Source: Posidonia oceanica (Eukaryota > Streptophyta > Magnoliopsida > Alismatales > Posidoniaceae). Taken from it: 64,000 bases of DNA. This document shows, in pieces, positions 1-10,684 of the stretch (position 1 is the stretch's first letter; each line of letters starts with the position of its first letter). Under the pieces are notes generated by a model. It was given only the letters and a program-made list of their open reading frames with translations. It did not search any database and was not told the origin of the DNA. The DNA is taken from assembly GCA_037176725.1 (NCBI GenBank), contig JAZBRS010000026.1:152655501-152719500 (forward strand), in the 5' to 3' direction. The position numbers and the translations under genes were made by a program.

Positions 1-592
1 TTCACTCATGCAGTAGCAATGAGCTTGTACCCACTACAAACACTGACACGACCCCGTACAAGGGGGACAGACTGACCAACCCGTCCCACGTCGAAGCCAT
101 AGAATGAGAGACCAGACCCGTCCTTCTCAGACTGATAGGTGAACCCAGATGAGAAGATGCATGTCCTATATGATCAATCATGCAAATATGATTAAAGTTC
201 TTTTTACTTGCACGTTTTTTAACCAAAGGGGATGAAAAGTGAATGTAAGCTCTAGTAGGCCTAGATGCTCTTTTTACTTGCATTTTTTAGGTTAACCAAG
301 GAGGAGGCAATCACATCTCTAATCATCCCTAGGTTTAATGCAAGAGGGGAAGAAAACAAGAAAACATGGCAAGCATTCATCATGCATCATTTCAAAAGAC
401 ATGTACATGGCATGTGTTGATGTTGTGTACCATGATTAGTGAGAAATGGAAGACACTCAACACATCAAAAGGCATGTATATGCATCGTATGTGCATGTGT
501 GTGTCATAACATGTTCGTGTGAATGAAGCAATCCACAAGCAAAAGGCATGATTCACTATTATAGCCAAGCAGAGGTGACAAGTAAATGCTGC
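1..592 (-). mobile_element. Element A, internal leader (left part, interrupted by B)
   Basis: Non-coding leader of a Tat-type element on the minus strand. Read on the minus strand, positions 1-120 match the leader of element T at about 25700-25850: both carry a run of the form GGTCxGTCTGTCCCCC, then a GGGGTCG..GTC.GTGTT stretch, then a GGGTACA. This leader should follow the primer-binding site at 10666-10683. The 9,997 bp in between are element B. The gag and pol of A would lie to the left of the window. No coding sequence is seen here. Confidence 0.7.
588..592. repeat. Probable target-site duplication of element B (left copy)
   Basis: GCTGC directly before the left LTR, against GCTGT at 10590-10594 directly after the right LTR. 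Four of five bases match, as expected for a slightly decayed 5-bp target duplication. Both lie in the leader of element A, which confirms the nesting. Confidence 0.6.
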
Positions 593-1733
593 TGTGGATA
601 TGGGGTTTTTGGTTAGGAGAAGCTTGTTGTGTCTATTTGTGCTTTCTCGATGCCCCTTTTTGTATCCAACTCCGTCACTCCACAGGTGACGGAATCGGTG
701 TGATCGCCACTCTAGGTTCGCTTTCGCCGGCCCTCGAAATGCCTTGGGAGATGTGTGATGGTTGTGGGTTCAGCTACCTTGGGACAATGCCAACGTTGCC
801 CAGGGGTGCCCGTGTTTGGTGAGTTTATTCTTCTTCTTTTCCTTGCAAAATAGATTTAAAGATGCGGATTAGATATTGTGTAGTAAGTGATCTAAGGTAA
901 ATAAAAATGACATAAAATAAGCAAAGAGAAACACTTACCCGAGGGGTTTCATCCCCCTAGTTGCAACTATGAATGAATGCCTAGCTACAACATGCAAGAA
1001 ATGAAATATGATATGCAAGCTATTAAACGAAAAATCCCCTTTTGATATGGATGGTATGCGTAGAATCCAAGACGCCGTTGGCGTGGTTGGAGACGGAAGA
1101 AGACTCTCTCTCTCGATATTCCCTCTTGGTAGACCCTCACTCAAATTCTATTCAAAATTGTGGCCACCTTACTCAAATTTCCCTCCGTCCCTTGACTTAG
1201 TGGGGGTACCCTTGCTTTTATAGAAGTAGGGGAGGAACAAAAAAGGACACAAGGGCCAAGTCAACAAACTTTCCTGTTTCAGAGGTGTTGGACATTGGAC
1301 GTTACAGCGTCCAACGTTGGACGCTGGCACATAAAGCGTTCAACGACCCTCCGAGGCAAAGATGCCAAGATTAAAGAATATTCCTCAATAAAAGGCTGAT
1401 TAATGATCATTAAGGCCAATTAAAGCCTTGACTGGTCAAAGGACCTCTAGTGGAGGCAAAACATGAATTTTGACTTTAGCCAAATAAGGCAAGTTTAGGG
1501 AAACACAAAACCAGGTTATTGGACGCTATGAGTCACAGCGTCCAACATTGGACGCTAGGTTATCCAGCGTCCAACACACTCAAATGCAAATTTGCCAATT
1601 TTGGCCTCTCAATCAAGCGGCAAGTGTCAATCAATTAAATGAGGTAATTGCCAATGTGGAAAGAGCTTCTAAAGGTGCCCTAATGCAACAGATTACACTA
1701 CCATGAAGGGAGTGCCAAAACGGGGCATCTACA
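593..1733 (-). repeat. 3' LTR of element B
   Basis: Matches 9449-10589 almost base for base, with the same length. On the coding (minus) strand it starts TGTAGATGCCCCG at 1733 and ends CCACA at 593. It holds a TATA-like CTATAAAAGC (1214-1223, minus) and a perfect 22-bp palindrome at 1305-1326. Short plus-strand reading frames here (for example 586-822) have counterparts in the other LTR but resemble no protein I know. Confidence 0.9.
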
Positions 1734-1750
1734 GATTACCCCTCCTTGAA
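1734..1750 (-). promoter_or_regulatory. Polypurine tract of element B
   Basis: On the minus strand the sequence AAGGAGGGGTAATC runs directly into the LTR start TGTAGATG. The same layout (purine run, then a short A/T spacer, then TGTAGA or TGTTGA) precedes the LTRs at 15040, 32611 and 38152. Confidence 0.8.
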
Positions 1751-2370
1751 GATGGCTTCGGCACGAAGCTATCTACAAGGCGAGATGATACCCCCGTTTG
1801 GCGCTACCTAGAGATCCTAAATGAAATCCAATGCCTACTGTCACCAGACTTGGACGAGACACAATGAGGGTCGGCTAAAGAAACATGGTCAAGGGGATTG
1901 CCCAAGGGGAACAAACTAAAGACACGACCGCGGGGGTTGACCGCGGGTGTTGCCCACGGGAGTCGAACTAAAAGATACTACCACGAGGGTTGCCCGTGGG
2001 GGTCGAACTAAGAGACACTGCTACGGGGGTTGCCCACAGGGATCAAACTAAAGACACTGCTACGGGGGTTGCTCACAGGGGTCAAACTAAAAAGACATGG
2101 CCACGGGGTTGCCCATGGGAGTCAAGCTTAAGGGATGGATAGCTAATGTTTCCGATGACCACTCAATGCGAATGCAGTACAATACGCTATGCATGGATGC
2201 GTGCTGGCAGGAATGCAAAGGAGATGATGATGATATGCAATGCATGACCCTAGATAATGAGGTTCCTCCATCACTGCCGGCCTCAATTTGTATACCAGGT
2301 TGGCTCAGGAATTTTTCTCACCACCTAAGGCAAACTGACACATGCGTGGATGCAATTTTGTCATAATTAG
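1751..2370 (-). repeat. Short degenerate repeats, about 50 bp, in the 3' region of B
   Basis: Between about 1880 and 2120 there are about five copies of a unit of roughly 50 bp built on GGGGGTTGCCCACGGG followed by a GTCGAACTAAAAGA-like tail. The core is the same GGGGGTTGCCCA that recurs in the 37-bp array at 4371-5080, so these are probably outlying, diverged members of that family. The rest of the interval holds no gene that I recognise. Confidence 0.6.
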
Positions 2371-2870
2371 GTGCCCTTTAATCAAGTGTAGCCTACACTC
2401 TCCACAGGGACCGTCGTCTTATGATACGCGGGTTGGTGAGCGAGAGGTCCATGATGTCCCCAGGTGTTGGGCGAAGGGGAGTGACCTCTTCTCTGCTAGC
2501 CGCGTTGGCTCTGTTTGTCACAATCAGGTGTCCTTTCATTGACTGTTGCCTACATCTTGACAGAGATCGTCGTCTTATGACCCAGGAATTAGTGAACGAT
2601 GGGTCCACTAATACCATTGGGTTTATTCATCAAAATCAAGTGTCCTTTCATCGAACGTTGCCCACATTCTCGACAGAGGCCATCGTCTTCTGACCCGGAA
2701 GTTAGTGAGCGACGAGTCCACTAATATCGTTGGCTTTATTCGCCAGAATCAAGTGTCCATTCATCAAATGTTGCCTACATTCTCGACAGAGACCGTCATC
2801 TTCTGACCCAGGAGTTAGTGAGCGATGGGTCCACTAATACCGTTGGCTTTGCTTTGTTGACCCGGTTGTG
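2371..2870. repeat. Four diverged copies of a repeat of about 113 bp
   Basis: Copies start near 2371, 2528, 2640 and 2753 with GTGTCCTTTCAT-like sequence. Each continues through a CGACAGAGACCGTC core and a GTTAGTGAGCGA-GGGTCCACTAAT tail. The first copy is separated from the second by extra sequence. They do not resemble a gene. They belong to the tandem-repeat-rich 3' region of element B. Confidence 0.75.
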
Positions 2871-2974
2871 CTCTGAGGTACCTGCTTTTTATTGGTTTGG
2901 TTTGTTTATCCGATTGTGCTCCGGTGTTTGTTAAGGGACACGGCCATGGAGGTTGCTCGAGGGAGTCAAACAAA

Positions 2975-4345
2975 AAATTAAAGCCTGAGCTGGATCAGTG
3001 ATCCAACACTCAGAAACAACGAGCTGGATCGGTGATCGAACACTCGAAAATCGACCTTTAAGCGTTACCCAAAGGGATAGAGCTGAAATAAAAGACACTA
3101 CCAAGGGGGTTGCCCACAGGGGTTGAATTGAAATAAAAAGACTGAGCTGGATCAGTGATCCAACACTCAGAGACAACGAGCTGGATCGGTGATCCAACAC
3201 TCAGAAATCAACCTTTAGGCGTTACCCAAAGGGAAAGCTGAAATAAAACAGGCTGAGCTGGATTGGTGATCCAACACTCTGAGACAACAAGCTGGATCGA
3301 TGATCCAACACTCGGAAATCAACCTTTAGGCATTACCCAAAGAAAAAGCAGAAATAAAATAGACTGAGCTGGATCGGTGATCCAACACTCAATGACGATG
3401 AGCTGGATCGGTGATCCAACACTCGAAAATCAACCTTTAGGTGTTACCCAAAGGGAAAGCTGAAATAAAACAGACTGAGCTGGATCGGTATTCCAACACT
3501 CAAGGACAACGAGCTGGATTAGTGATCTAACACTCGGAAATTGACCTTTAGGCATTATCCAAAGGGAAAGCTAAAATAAAACAAACTGAGTTGGATCGGT
3601 GATCCAACACTCGGAAATCAACCCTTAGGCGTTACCCAAAGGGAAAACTGAAATAAAACAAACTAAGCTAGATCGGTGATCCAACACTCAGAGACAACGA
3701 GCTGGATCGGTGATCCAATACTTGGAAATCAACCTTTAGGTGTTACACAAAGGGAAAGCTAAAATAAAACAAACTGAGCTGGATCGGTGATCCAACACTC
3801 GGAGACAACGAGCTAGATCGGTGATCCAACACTCGAAAATCAACCTTTAGGCGTTACCCAAAGGGAAAGCTGAAAAAAAACAAACTAAGCTGCATCGGTG
3901 ATCCAACACTCAGAGACAACGAGCTGGATCGGTGATCCAACACTCGAAAATCAACCTTTAGGCATTACGCAAAGGGAAAGCTAAAATAAAACAAACTAAG
4001 CTGGATCGGTGATCCAACACTCAGAGACAACGAGCTGGATCGGTTACCCAAAGGGAAACCTGAAATAAAACAGACTGAGCTGGATTGGTGATCCAACACT
4101 CAGGGACAATGAGCTAGATCGGGGATCCAACACTTGGAAATCAACCTTTAGGCGTTACCCAATGGGAAAGCTGAAATAAAAGAAACTGAGCTGGATCGGT
4201 GATCCAACACTCAAAGACAATGAGCTAGATCGGTGATCCAACACTCGGAAATCAACCTTTAGGCGTTACCCAAAGGGAAAGTTGAAATAAAACAAACTAA
4301 GCTGGATCAGTGATCCAACACTCGAAAATCAACCTTTAGGCGTTA
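2975..4345. repeat. Tandem array of about 110 bp, with internal dyads
   Basis: About twelve imperfect copies of a unit of roughly 110 bp. Each full unit has two copies of the dyad TGGATC-GGT-GATCCA (6-bp arms, 3-base loop), the phrase CAACCTTTAGGCGTTACCC, and AAAGGGAAAGCTGAAATAAAAC. The last phrase is shared with the adjacent 37-bp array, so the two arrays have a common origin. Some units have lost one half. The array is non-coding and lies downstream of gag in element B. Confidence 0.9.
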
Positions 4346-4370
4346 CCCAAAGGGAAAGCTAAAATAAAAC

Positions 4371-5080
4371 ACCGAGGGGGTTGCCCAGGAGAAAGCCGAG
4401 ATAAAACACCGAGGGGGTTGCCCACGGGAAAGCTGCGATAAAACACCGAGGGGGTTGCCCACGGGAAAGCTGAAATAAAACGCCGAGGGGGTTGCCCAAG
4501 GGAAAGCTGCGATAAAATACCAAGGGGGTTGCCCACGGGAAAGCTAGGATAAAACACCGAGGGGGTTGCCCAAGGGAAAGCAAAAATAAAACACCAAGGG
4601 GGTTGCCCATGGGAAAGCTGAAATAAAATGCCGAGGGGGTTGCCCAAGGGAAAGCTGAAATAAAACACCGAGGAGGTTGCCCAAGGGAGAGTTGCGAAAA
4701 AAACACCAAGGGGGTTGCCCATGGTAAAGCTGAGATAAAACCACCGAGAGGGTTGCCCAAGGTAAAGATGAGATAAAACCATCGAGGGGGTTGCCCACGG
4801 GAAAGCTGTGATAAAAGTTGCCAAGGGAGTTGCCCAAGGAAAAGCTGAAATAAAAGTCATGCCAAGGGGGTTGCCCAAGGAAAAGCCGAAATAAAAGTCA
4901 CCAAGAGGGTTGCCCAAGGGAAAGCTAAAATAAAACGCCGAGGGGGTTGCGCAAGGAAAACTGAAATAAAAGTCACCAAGGGGGTTGCCCAAGGGGAAGC
5001 TAAAATAAAAGTTATGCCAAGGGGGTTGCCCAAGGAAAACTGAAATAAGAATCATCAAGGGGGTTGCCCAAGGGAATAAA
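4371..5080 (-). repeat. 37-bp tandem array, open in all three frames of the minus strand
   Basis: About 19 copies of a 37-bp unit starting ACCGAGGGGGTTGCCCA and ending GAAATAAAAC. The first eight copies are exactly 37 bp; later ones vary from about 34 to 41 bp. On the minus strand (the coding direction of B) the array is spanned by a 273-codon open frame (5157-4336) and by two further frames of 133 and 97 codons. Because 37 is not a multiple of three, one frame runs through three different short peptides (GNPLG.., GQPPR.., WATPS..) in rotation, repeating every 111 bp. I see no known protein in it. The openness follows from a unit without stop codons on that strand, so translation is not shown. 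Confidence 0.85.
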
Positions 5081-5366
5081 AGGATACTGCTTTGGCTTTG
5101 TTTGCTCGGTTGTGCTCCGGGATCAATGGATACTTGTTCCTTGGCAGACCGAGACACTCTTCTATTTGGTACACTCCCTCTTTTCTACGTTTCTAGGTTT
5201 TGACTTTATATGCTTACCCGATTTGTACTAGGGGAAAGTGTCTGACTCAAGGGATGTGTGTGGACTTGTTGTTCATGAATTGGGAAGGGGCTTTCTTATG
5301 ATTCGCCTCTGTCTCAGTGTTGGACCATTTTCCCTTCTTCTCCCACAAGGTGTTTGTGAGGTGAGG
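5081..5366. other. No recognisable gene (between array and integrase remnant of B)
   Basis: Non-repetitive sequence joining the 37-bp array to the integrase C-terminal remnant. No motif, RNA gene or convincing frame was seen. Confidence 0.4.
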
Positions 5367-5606
5367 CTAAGGTATGACTCTTAGGCTTTGGAAACAGTAG
5401 GTCCTCAAGCACGGGCAATCTAGTGGCTCTATGTGCATGTCAAGGGTAGCACCGTTTTGCAGTGCATTCCAGGGATATTCAAGCCTAGTGCCATCCTCTC
5501 TAGCCAAACAATAGGCATTGCCCGGATATGCCTCAACCACCAAGTATGGTCCTTCCCAATTTGGCCTCAGTTTCCCATGCTTGCGTGGAAGGAAATTCCT
5601 TATCAT
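5367..5606 (-). pseudogene. Integrase C-terminal fragment of Tat-type pol (element B)
   Basis: An open frame of 79 codons contains RKHGKLRPNWEGPYLV followed by NAYCLAREDG. This is the small SH3-like C-terminal segment that ends the pol of Tat-type Ty3 elements. The related passage in O is at about 20570-20705. Nothing of the catalytic integrase, RNase H, RT or protease is present upstream (higher coordinates); the Pro/Glu repeat lies there instead. I infer one deletion that removed most of pol and kept its last segment. Confidence 0.75.
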
Positions 5607-5774
5607 TAAGTTTACACTTTATTACGTGAAGGGATGTGTTTTATTTATGTATTTTTTCATGCTCGAACAAGATAAAAGAAAAACAGGAAAATAAAGATAA
5701 AGTTTATTCACAATAACTAGGGGGGATGTCCCTAGTGTAGCCTCCATCAGTAGAGGCCTCTCGCTTTCGGCTCC

Positions 5775-6652
5775 CTAACCAATGTCAAACACGAAATCTG
5801 TGCCTCGTCCTGAGAGAGGAGGGCTAGACTTTCCCCAAACTGATATGTCTGGAGGCCTAGGTGGATGGCGCAGCAGTTCCTTGATGTAGGAAAGTGCAGT
5901 AAGCTCATTTTCTGCCCCTAGCTCAGTTGTCACAACATCTAGGTTGGATGCTTTGAGTGGCACTGACATCATCTCTTGGTCGAGCTTGGGTACTAGCTCT
6001 GGCATAGGCACGGGCTCTAGTACGGGTGCTGGCTCTGGCTCAGATACGAGCATTGGCAATGATTCTTGCTCTAGCTCGAGTGCTGGCTCTGGCATTGGCT
6101 CAGGCTCAGGTACCGGCATTGGCAATGATTCTTGCTCTAGCTCAAGTGTTGGCTCTGGCATTGGCTCTGCTCAGGTACGAACATTGGCAATGATTCTTGC
6201 TCTAGCTCGAGTGCTGGCTCTGGGTCAGGTATGGGCATTGGCAATGGTTCTTGCTCTAGCTCGAGTGCTGGCTCTGGCATTGGCTCTGGCTCTGGCTCAG
6301 GTATGGACATTGGCATTGATTCTTGCTCTACCTCGAGTGCTGGCTTTGGCATTGGCTCTGGCTCAGGTACGGGCATTGGCAATGGTTCTTGCTCTAGCTC
6401 GAGTGCTGGCTCTGGCATTGGCTCTGGCTTAGGTATGGGCCTTGCGAGAGTGGTGTCTTGACCTCCTCTGTATATTTTATTGGCTTGCTTGAGTATGTCA
6501 GAGGTTGATGCCTCCATATTGGTTGAGCTTGCTGTATTCTTAGCACCTATGCAGTTGCTGACTCTTGGTATAGTGCTGGTTGTGGCACTTGGTGCAGTGC
6601 TGGCTGGACTGGAGTTTGCCACAGACTTGAGATAGGTTGTGGTTGCCTCCAT
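5775..6652 (-). pseudogene. Pro/Glu-rich repeat region downstream of gag (element B)
   Basis: Two overlapping minus-strand frames (6652-6137 and 6161-5775, in different phases) encode about six copies of a 22-residue repeat such as PEPEPMPEPALELEQEPLPM. This corresponds to a 66-bp DNA repeat at about 6000-6440. After the repeat, the second frame continues for about 75 residues to a stop at 5775 without resembling a known domain. The change of phase and the phase shift from gag indicate frameshifts. The repeat could be a linker or disordered tail of Gag. The plus-strand Gly/Ser-rich frame over the same bases is its mirror image. Function unknown. Confidence 0.6.
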
Positions 6653-7779
6653 TGTTGCCTTTTATTGCCATAATAGTTGTTGCATCTTCGTTGAATTTGA
6701 TTAACTGTGGTTTGATCGATGCCATCTTCAATATCATCTTCAATTGATTGTGGTTCTTCAAATTCATGGATATTTTCTCTGATTGATGCTGCCACCTCAT
6801 ATAATGCTGAGATAGATGGGCAGTAGGCGCTAGCCAATCCTTTCTTCATTGGCCCTGTTGTGTTTGCTATCAGCTTTTGGACCATTTGTCTTTCCAGGAT
6901 TTCTAGACTCGATCTTGCAGCCATATCTCTCCACCGATTGGCATATGTGAACCAGTCTTCACTTGGTTCCATCATTTCGTTTGCCAAGTCGAGGAAGGTT
7001 GGCTTGGGCTCCACCTTATACTGGTACTTGAGCAGGAAGTTTTCTTGAATCTGCTTGAAATTGCTTAATTCTTCCTTACTCAGTGACATGAACCACTCCA
7101 TGGGCTCTTCTTCAAGGAAATAGAAGAACTGGTGGATAAGGAGCCCTAAGTCATGGCAGTAAGGCGTAGCCTCCATTTGGAACCTCATAATGTGACTTTG
7201 TGGATTTGTGGTTCCATCAAATCTAGGCATCTTAGGGTATTTGAAGCCCGGAGGTAGCCGAAAAGGTGGGAACTTGCCCATATTGAAGGAAGGTGGAGCT
7301 TGAGTGTGAACTCCTAGTACGCTGAGCATCTTCCTCATTTCTGTCAAGTCGGTGCTGCCTATCTGAGCTGCTTGAGCATTTGAATTTGTAGCCTGAGGGA
7401 ACCGTTCTGGTTGACTCGAGAATAGTGGGTTGACTCGTCCTTTATACTGGCCATGTGGCTGTTGCTGTGATTGCTCAAAGAACAAAGGATGGCCCCTTGT
7501 TCGGAATATTCCATTGGGGTCGTTTCTCTGCCCCTGGTGTTCGGTGTCCTGCGGCGCATTTCTGAGCTATCCTTGGTATAGACCTTCAGGGATGTGGTTT
7601 GCGACGGGTCTTCGTAGTCCTTCACCATGGAGGTATTGACCATGATGGAGATCATGTTGATTTGATATGCCCCTTGGGCTAGTTTGGTTGGTGTTGCTGT
7701 AAAGGAAGCGACACACGGCTTGATATTGGATCGAGTCAGGATCCAATTCTTCTCCAGTGGTTGGATGGAACATCTTCAT
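6547..7779 (-). pseudogene. gag: Gag-like protein of element B (Retrotrans_gag type)
   Basis: The main frame (7485-6547, 312 codons) has the plant Ty3 Gag core: MPRFDGTTNPQSH at about residues 86-98, then EEEPMEWFMSL and FLLKYQYKVEPKPTF, the usual hydrophobic and aromatic pattern of the retrotransposon gag domain. The same frame extends upstream to 7779 across one stop codon at 7567-7569. Gag would form the particle that packages element RNA. No zinc knuckle is visible; it may have been lost with pol. Downstream the frame is replaced by the Pro/Glu repeat in another phase. It is the only sizeable protein left in B, making B resemble gag-only non-autonomous plant LTR elements. Confidence 0.85.
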
Positions 7780-9448
7780 GATAGGGTCCTTCTTATCTCA
7801 GGGATTTCAGTCTGACCTCTCTCTTTCTCAATGTTCAGCTTCAAAGGTTTGGTTCAACATCATAGCCACTTTGAAAATGAGATGAAATTTAATTCAAGGC
7901 GTAATACGCCTCAAAATGCAGCGTACAACGTTGGACGCAGATATTCAAGCGTACAACGTTGGCCGTAGGTATTCAAGCGTACAACACCCTCAGCAGTATT
8001 CCTCTGTTCTTCCCTTTTTCTTCTCTTTTCCCTTTTCTTTTCTTTCTCTCTCCTTTTTTTCTTTTTTGTTTTTTTTCTCTCTTTTTTTCTTTTTCTTTTT
8101 CTTTCCTTTTTTTTTCTTTTTCCTTCTTTTTTCTCTTTTTTTAATATAACTGAAGGGTTACAAGTGCTTACAAAAGGAAATTACAAAAAATTTGTGATTT
8201 AATACAGGTTCCTAAAAAGTAAAAAAACTGAATGTAGAACCACTACTGTTCTGTTTTTTTTTTATTTTTCAAATGTTTTAGCTTGCAAATCAATCCACCA
8301 CAGAAAAGCTAAAAAAAAAAAAACAACCAAGCAAAGAATGCGTTAACCATGGGATATTCTGCGTCTAACATTATATGCAGCAATTCCAGCGGCCAACACC
8401 CTGTTACAGAGAACTGCACAGAAACACTTGCATACAGCGATTAAAGTTTTGATTTATGTTTTCGCTTTGAGATTAGTGCCTTAAACCTGCGTAGCTCTCA
8501 AGGTACCTTAAGGTTTAGGTATAACTTTTTTTTTTCTCAGGGATTTCTATGGATCCTCATAAAATGGGACAAAATATTTTTTTTTTCTTGGTACCACCCC
8601 CTACCTCAATTCCTGAGGATGTTAGGAGGAGCCCGAATACACTTAGGTCCCTACCCCGTAGAGGTAGAGCCCAACTTACTTAGGATTGATCGGGTCTCTC
8701 GTGTATCAACAACAATAAAATAAACAAACCACCGAAGGGGGGGAAGGAATATAAACCAAAACTTAAGGTTTTAATTAACTTTCACAAAAAGCCAAGGAAG
8801 AAGGAGGGACCCTTGTGAAAGAAAATGACAATACAAATACCTTTCCTAGGCCCTTTGCAACAGAGGTGCTTGGGACCTAGACGGTTATTTGTATAACTCA
8901 AGAGATGATACACAGAAATTAGTTTCTAATAAGGGCCATGCAAGTCATAGAGAAAATTCGATTTTTATTTGTTTTTTTTTCAAAGCACCCAAGAGGAAAC
9001 TGAAGTTTCGATCCCTACAGCAAAGTCGATCACCTCACACCTCAGCCTTTGGGCCAGTTATGAAAAGAAAACTAAGAAAAATTTTAAAACAGACATGTTT
9101 CTGTTCAGTAGTCGTTAGATGTGGATACGGCAGCGTCCAATGTTAGACGCGCCAGATCACGCATATAACGTATTGACAGAGTTTTATGCAGAAAAACTAT
9201 GGCTTTTATAAACCACCTCCACTCCCGAGAATCCCAAAGAAAAGGAGAGGGGGTTTCAGTTATTTGGATGTAAAAAAAACAAGAAAGGCTTACGACGCCT
9301 CAAAACACTATAAGGAATTTCACCGCTACCTTAAAACTTACACAAAAAAGCTAAAACTAGAAATGAAGATAATAAGGAAGAAGAAAAAGAAAGAAATTAC
9401 TCACCTTGCACGGGGGCACTTCTAGCCATCCCACCGTGATCGTCAATC
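7780..9448 (-). other. Untranslated leader of element B
   Basis: Between the 5' LTR and gag. It holds a pyrimidine tract of about 140 bases at 8007-8145 (a purine tract on the element's sense strand), several TTGGACGC-type words also found in the LTRs (7918-7990, 8355-8400, 9130-9160), and A/T-rich sequence. The bases following the 5' LTR (9448 downward) do not show the TGGCGACTCC primer site seen in A and T. No gene is recognised. Short frames such as 8889-9425 (plus) are not convincing. Confidence 0.6.
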
Positions 9449-10589
9449 TGTGGATATGGGGTTTTTGGTTAGGAGAAGCTTGTTGTGTCTATTTGTGCTT
9501 TCTCGATGCCCCTTTTTGTATCCAACTCCGTCACTCCACATGTGACGGAATCGGTGTGATCGCCACTCTAGGTTCGCTTTCGCCGACTCTCGAGACGCCT
9601 TATGAGATGTGTGATGGTTGTGGGTTCAGCTACCTTGGGACAACGCCAACGTTGCCCAGGGGTGCCCGTGTTTGGTGAGTTTATTCTTCTTCTTCTTTTC
9701 CTTGCAAAACAGATTTAAAGATGCAGATTAGATATTGTGTAGTAAGTGATCTAAGGTAAATAAAAATGACATAAAATAAGCAAAGAGAAACACTTACCCG
9801 AGGGGTTTTATCCCCTCGGTTGCAACTATGAATGCATGCCTAGCTACAACATGCAAGAAATGAAATATGATATGCAAAGTATTAAACGAAAAACCCCCTT
9901 TCGATATGGATGGTATGCGTAGAATCCAAGACGCCGTTGGCGTGGTTGGAGACGGAAGAAGACTCTCTCTCTCGATATTCCCTCTTGGTAAACCCTCACT
10001 CAAATTCTATTCAAAATTGTGGCCACCTTACTCAAATTCCCCCCCGTCCCTTGACCTAGTGGGGGTACCCCTGCTTTTATAGAAGGGAGGAATAAAAAAG
10101 GACATAAGGACCAAGTCAGCAAACTTTCCTGTTTCAGAGGTGTTGGGCACTGGACGATACAACGTCCAACATTGGATGCTGGCACACAAAGCGTCCAACA
10201 ACCCTCCGAGGCAAAGATACCAAGATTAAAGAATATTCCTCAATAAAAGGCTGATTAATGACCATTAAGGCCAATTAAAGCCTTGACTGGTCAAAGGACC
10301 TCTAGTGGAGGCAAAACACGCATTTTGACTTTAGTCAAATATAGCAAGTTTGGGGAAACACAAAACCATGTTATTGGACGCTATGAGTCACAGCGTCCAA
10401 CGTTGGACGGTAGGTTATCCAGCATCCAACACACTCAAATGCAAATTTGCCAATTTTGGCCTCTCAATCAAGGGGACAAGTGTCAATCAATTAAATGAGG
10501 TAATTGCCAATGTGGAAAGAGCTTCTAAAGCTGTCCTAATGTAACAGATTACACTACCATGAAAGGAGTGTCAAAATAGGGTATCTACA
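9449..10589 (-). repeat. 5' LTR of element B
   Basis: Partner of 593-1733, same length and same TG..CA ends. On the coding strand transcription would start shortly after the TATA-like element near 10073-10082 and run toward lower coordinates through the leader to gag. Confidence 0.9.
10073..10082 (-). promoter_or_regulatory. TATA-like element in the 5' LTR of B
   Basis: CTATAAAAGC on the minus strand, conserved at 1214-1223 in the other LTR. It lies about 510 bases inside the LTR on the coding strand, a usual U3/R distance. Confidence 0.55.
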
Positions 10590-10684
10590 GCTGTAAGCTA
10601 AGTTAAGCAAGGAAAGGCTATAAAGCAAGAACGGAAGAGGCGAAAACAGAAACTAGAGTCTAGTATCCCTAGCGGAGTTGCCAC
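10590..10684 (-). mobile_element. Element A leader with primer-binding site
   Basis: On the minus strand, one base after the LTR end, TGGCAACTCCGCTAGGGA (10683-10666) matches the primer site of element T (TGGCGACTCCGCTAGGGA) with one change. This sequence class is the usual primer site of Tat/Ogre-type elements. The leader then continues to 10590, where element B interrupts it, and resumes at 592. Confidence 0.8.

Larger units (their letters stand above)
593..10589 (-). mobile_element. Element B: complete, pol-less Tat-like LTR retrotransposon
   Basis: Two direct repeats of 1141 bp (593-1733 and 9449-10589), each starting TG and ending CA on the plus strand, bound the element. The coding parts read on the minus strand, in the order 5' LTR (right), leader, gag, Pro/Glu-rich repeat region, a fragment of the integrase C-terminus, tandem arrays, polypurine tract, 3' LTR (left). 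Protease, reverse transcriptase, RNase H and the integrase core are absent, so B could only have moved with proteins supplied by another element. The LTRs differ at about 8 positions in the first 235 bp by eye, so the insertion is fairly recent. I did not recognise a standard primer-binding site after the 5' LTR. The PPT and LTR start (TGTAGATGCCCCG on the minus strand) are of the Tat type. Confidence 0.85.

Noticed and set aside
5944..6461. Gly/Ser-rich plus-strand frames of 162 and 76 codons
   Set aside because: They are the reverse complement of the Pro/Glu repeat downstream of gag in element B, and simply mirror its codon pattern.
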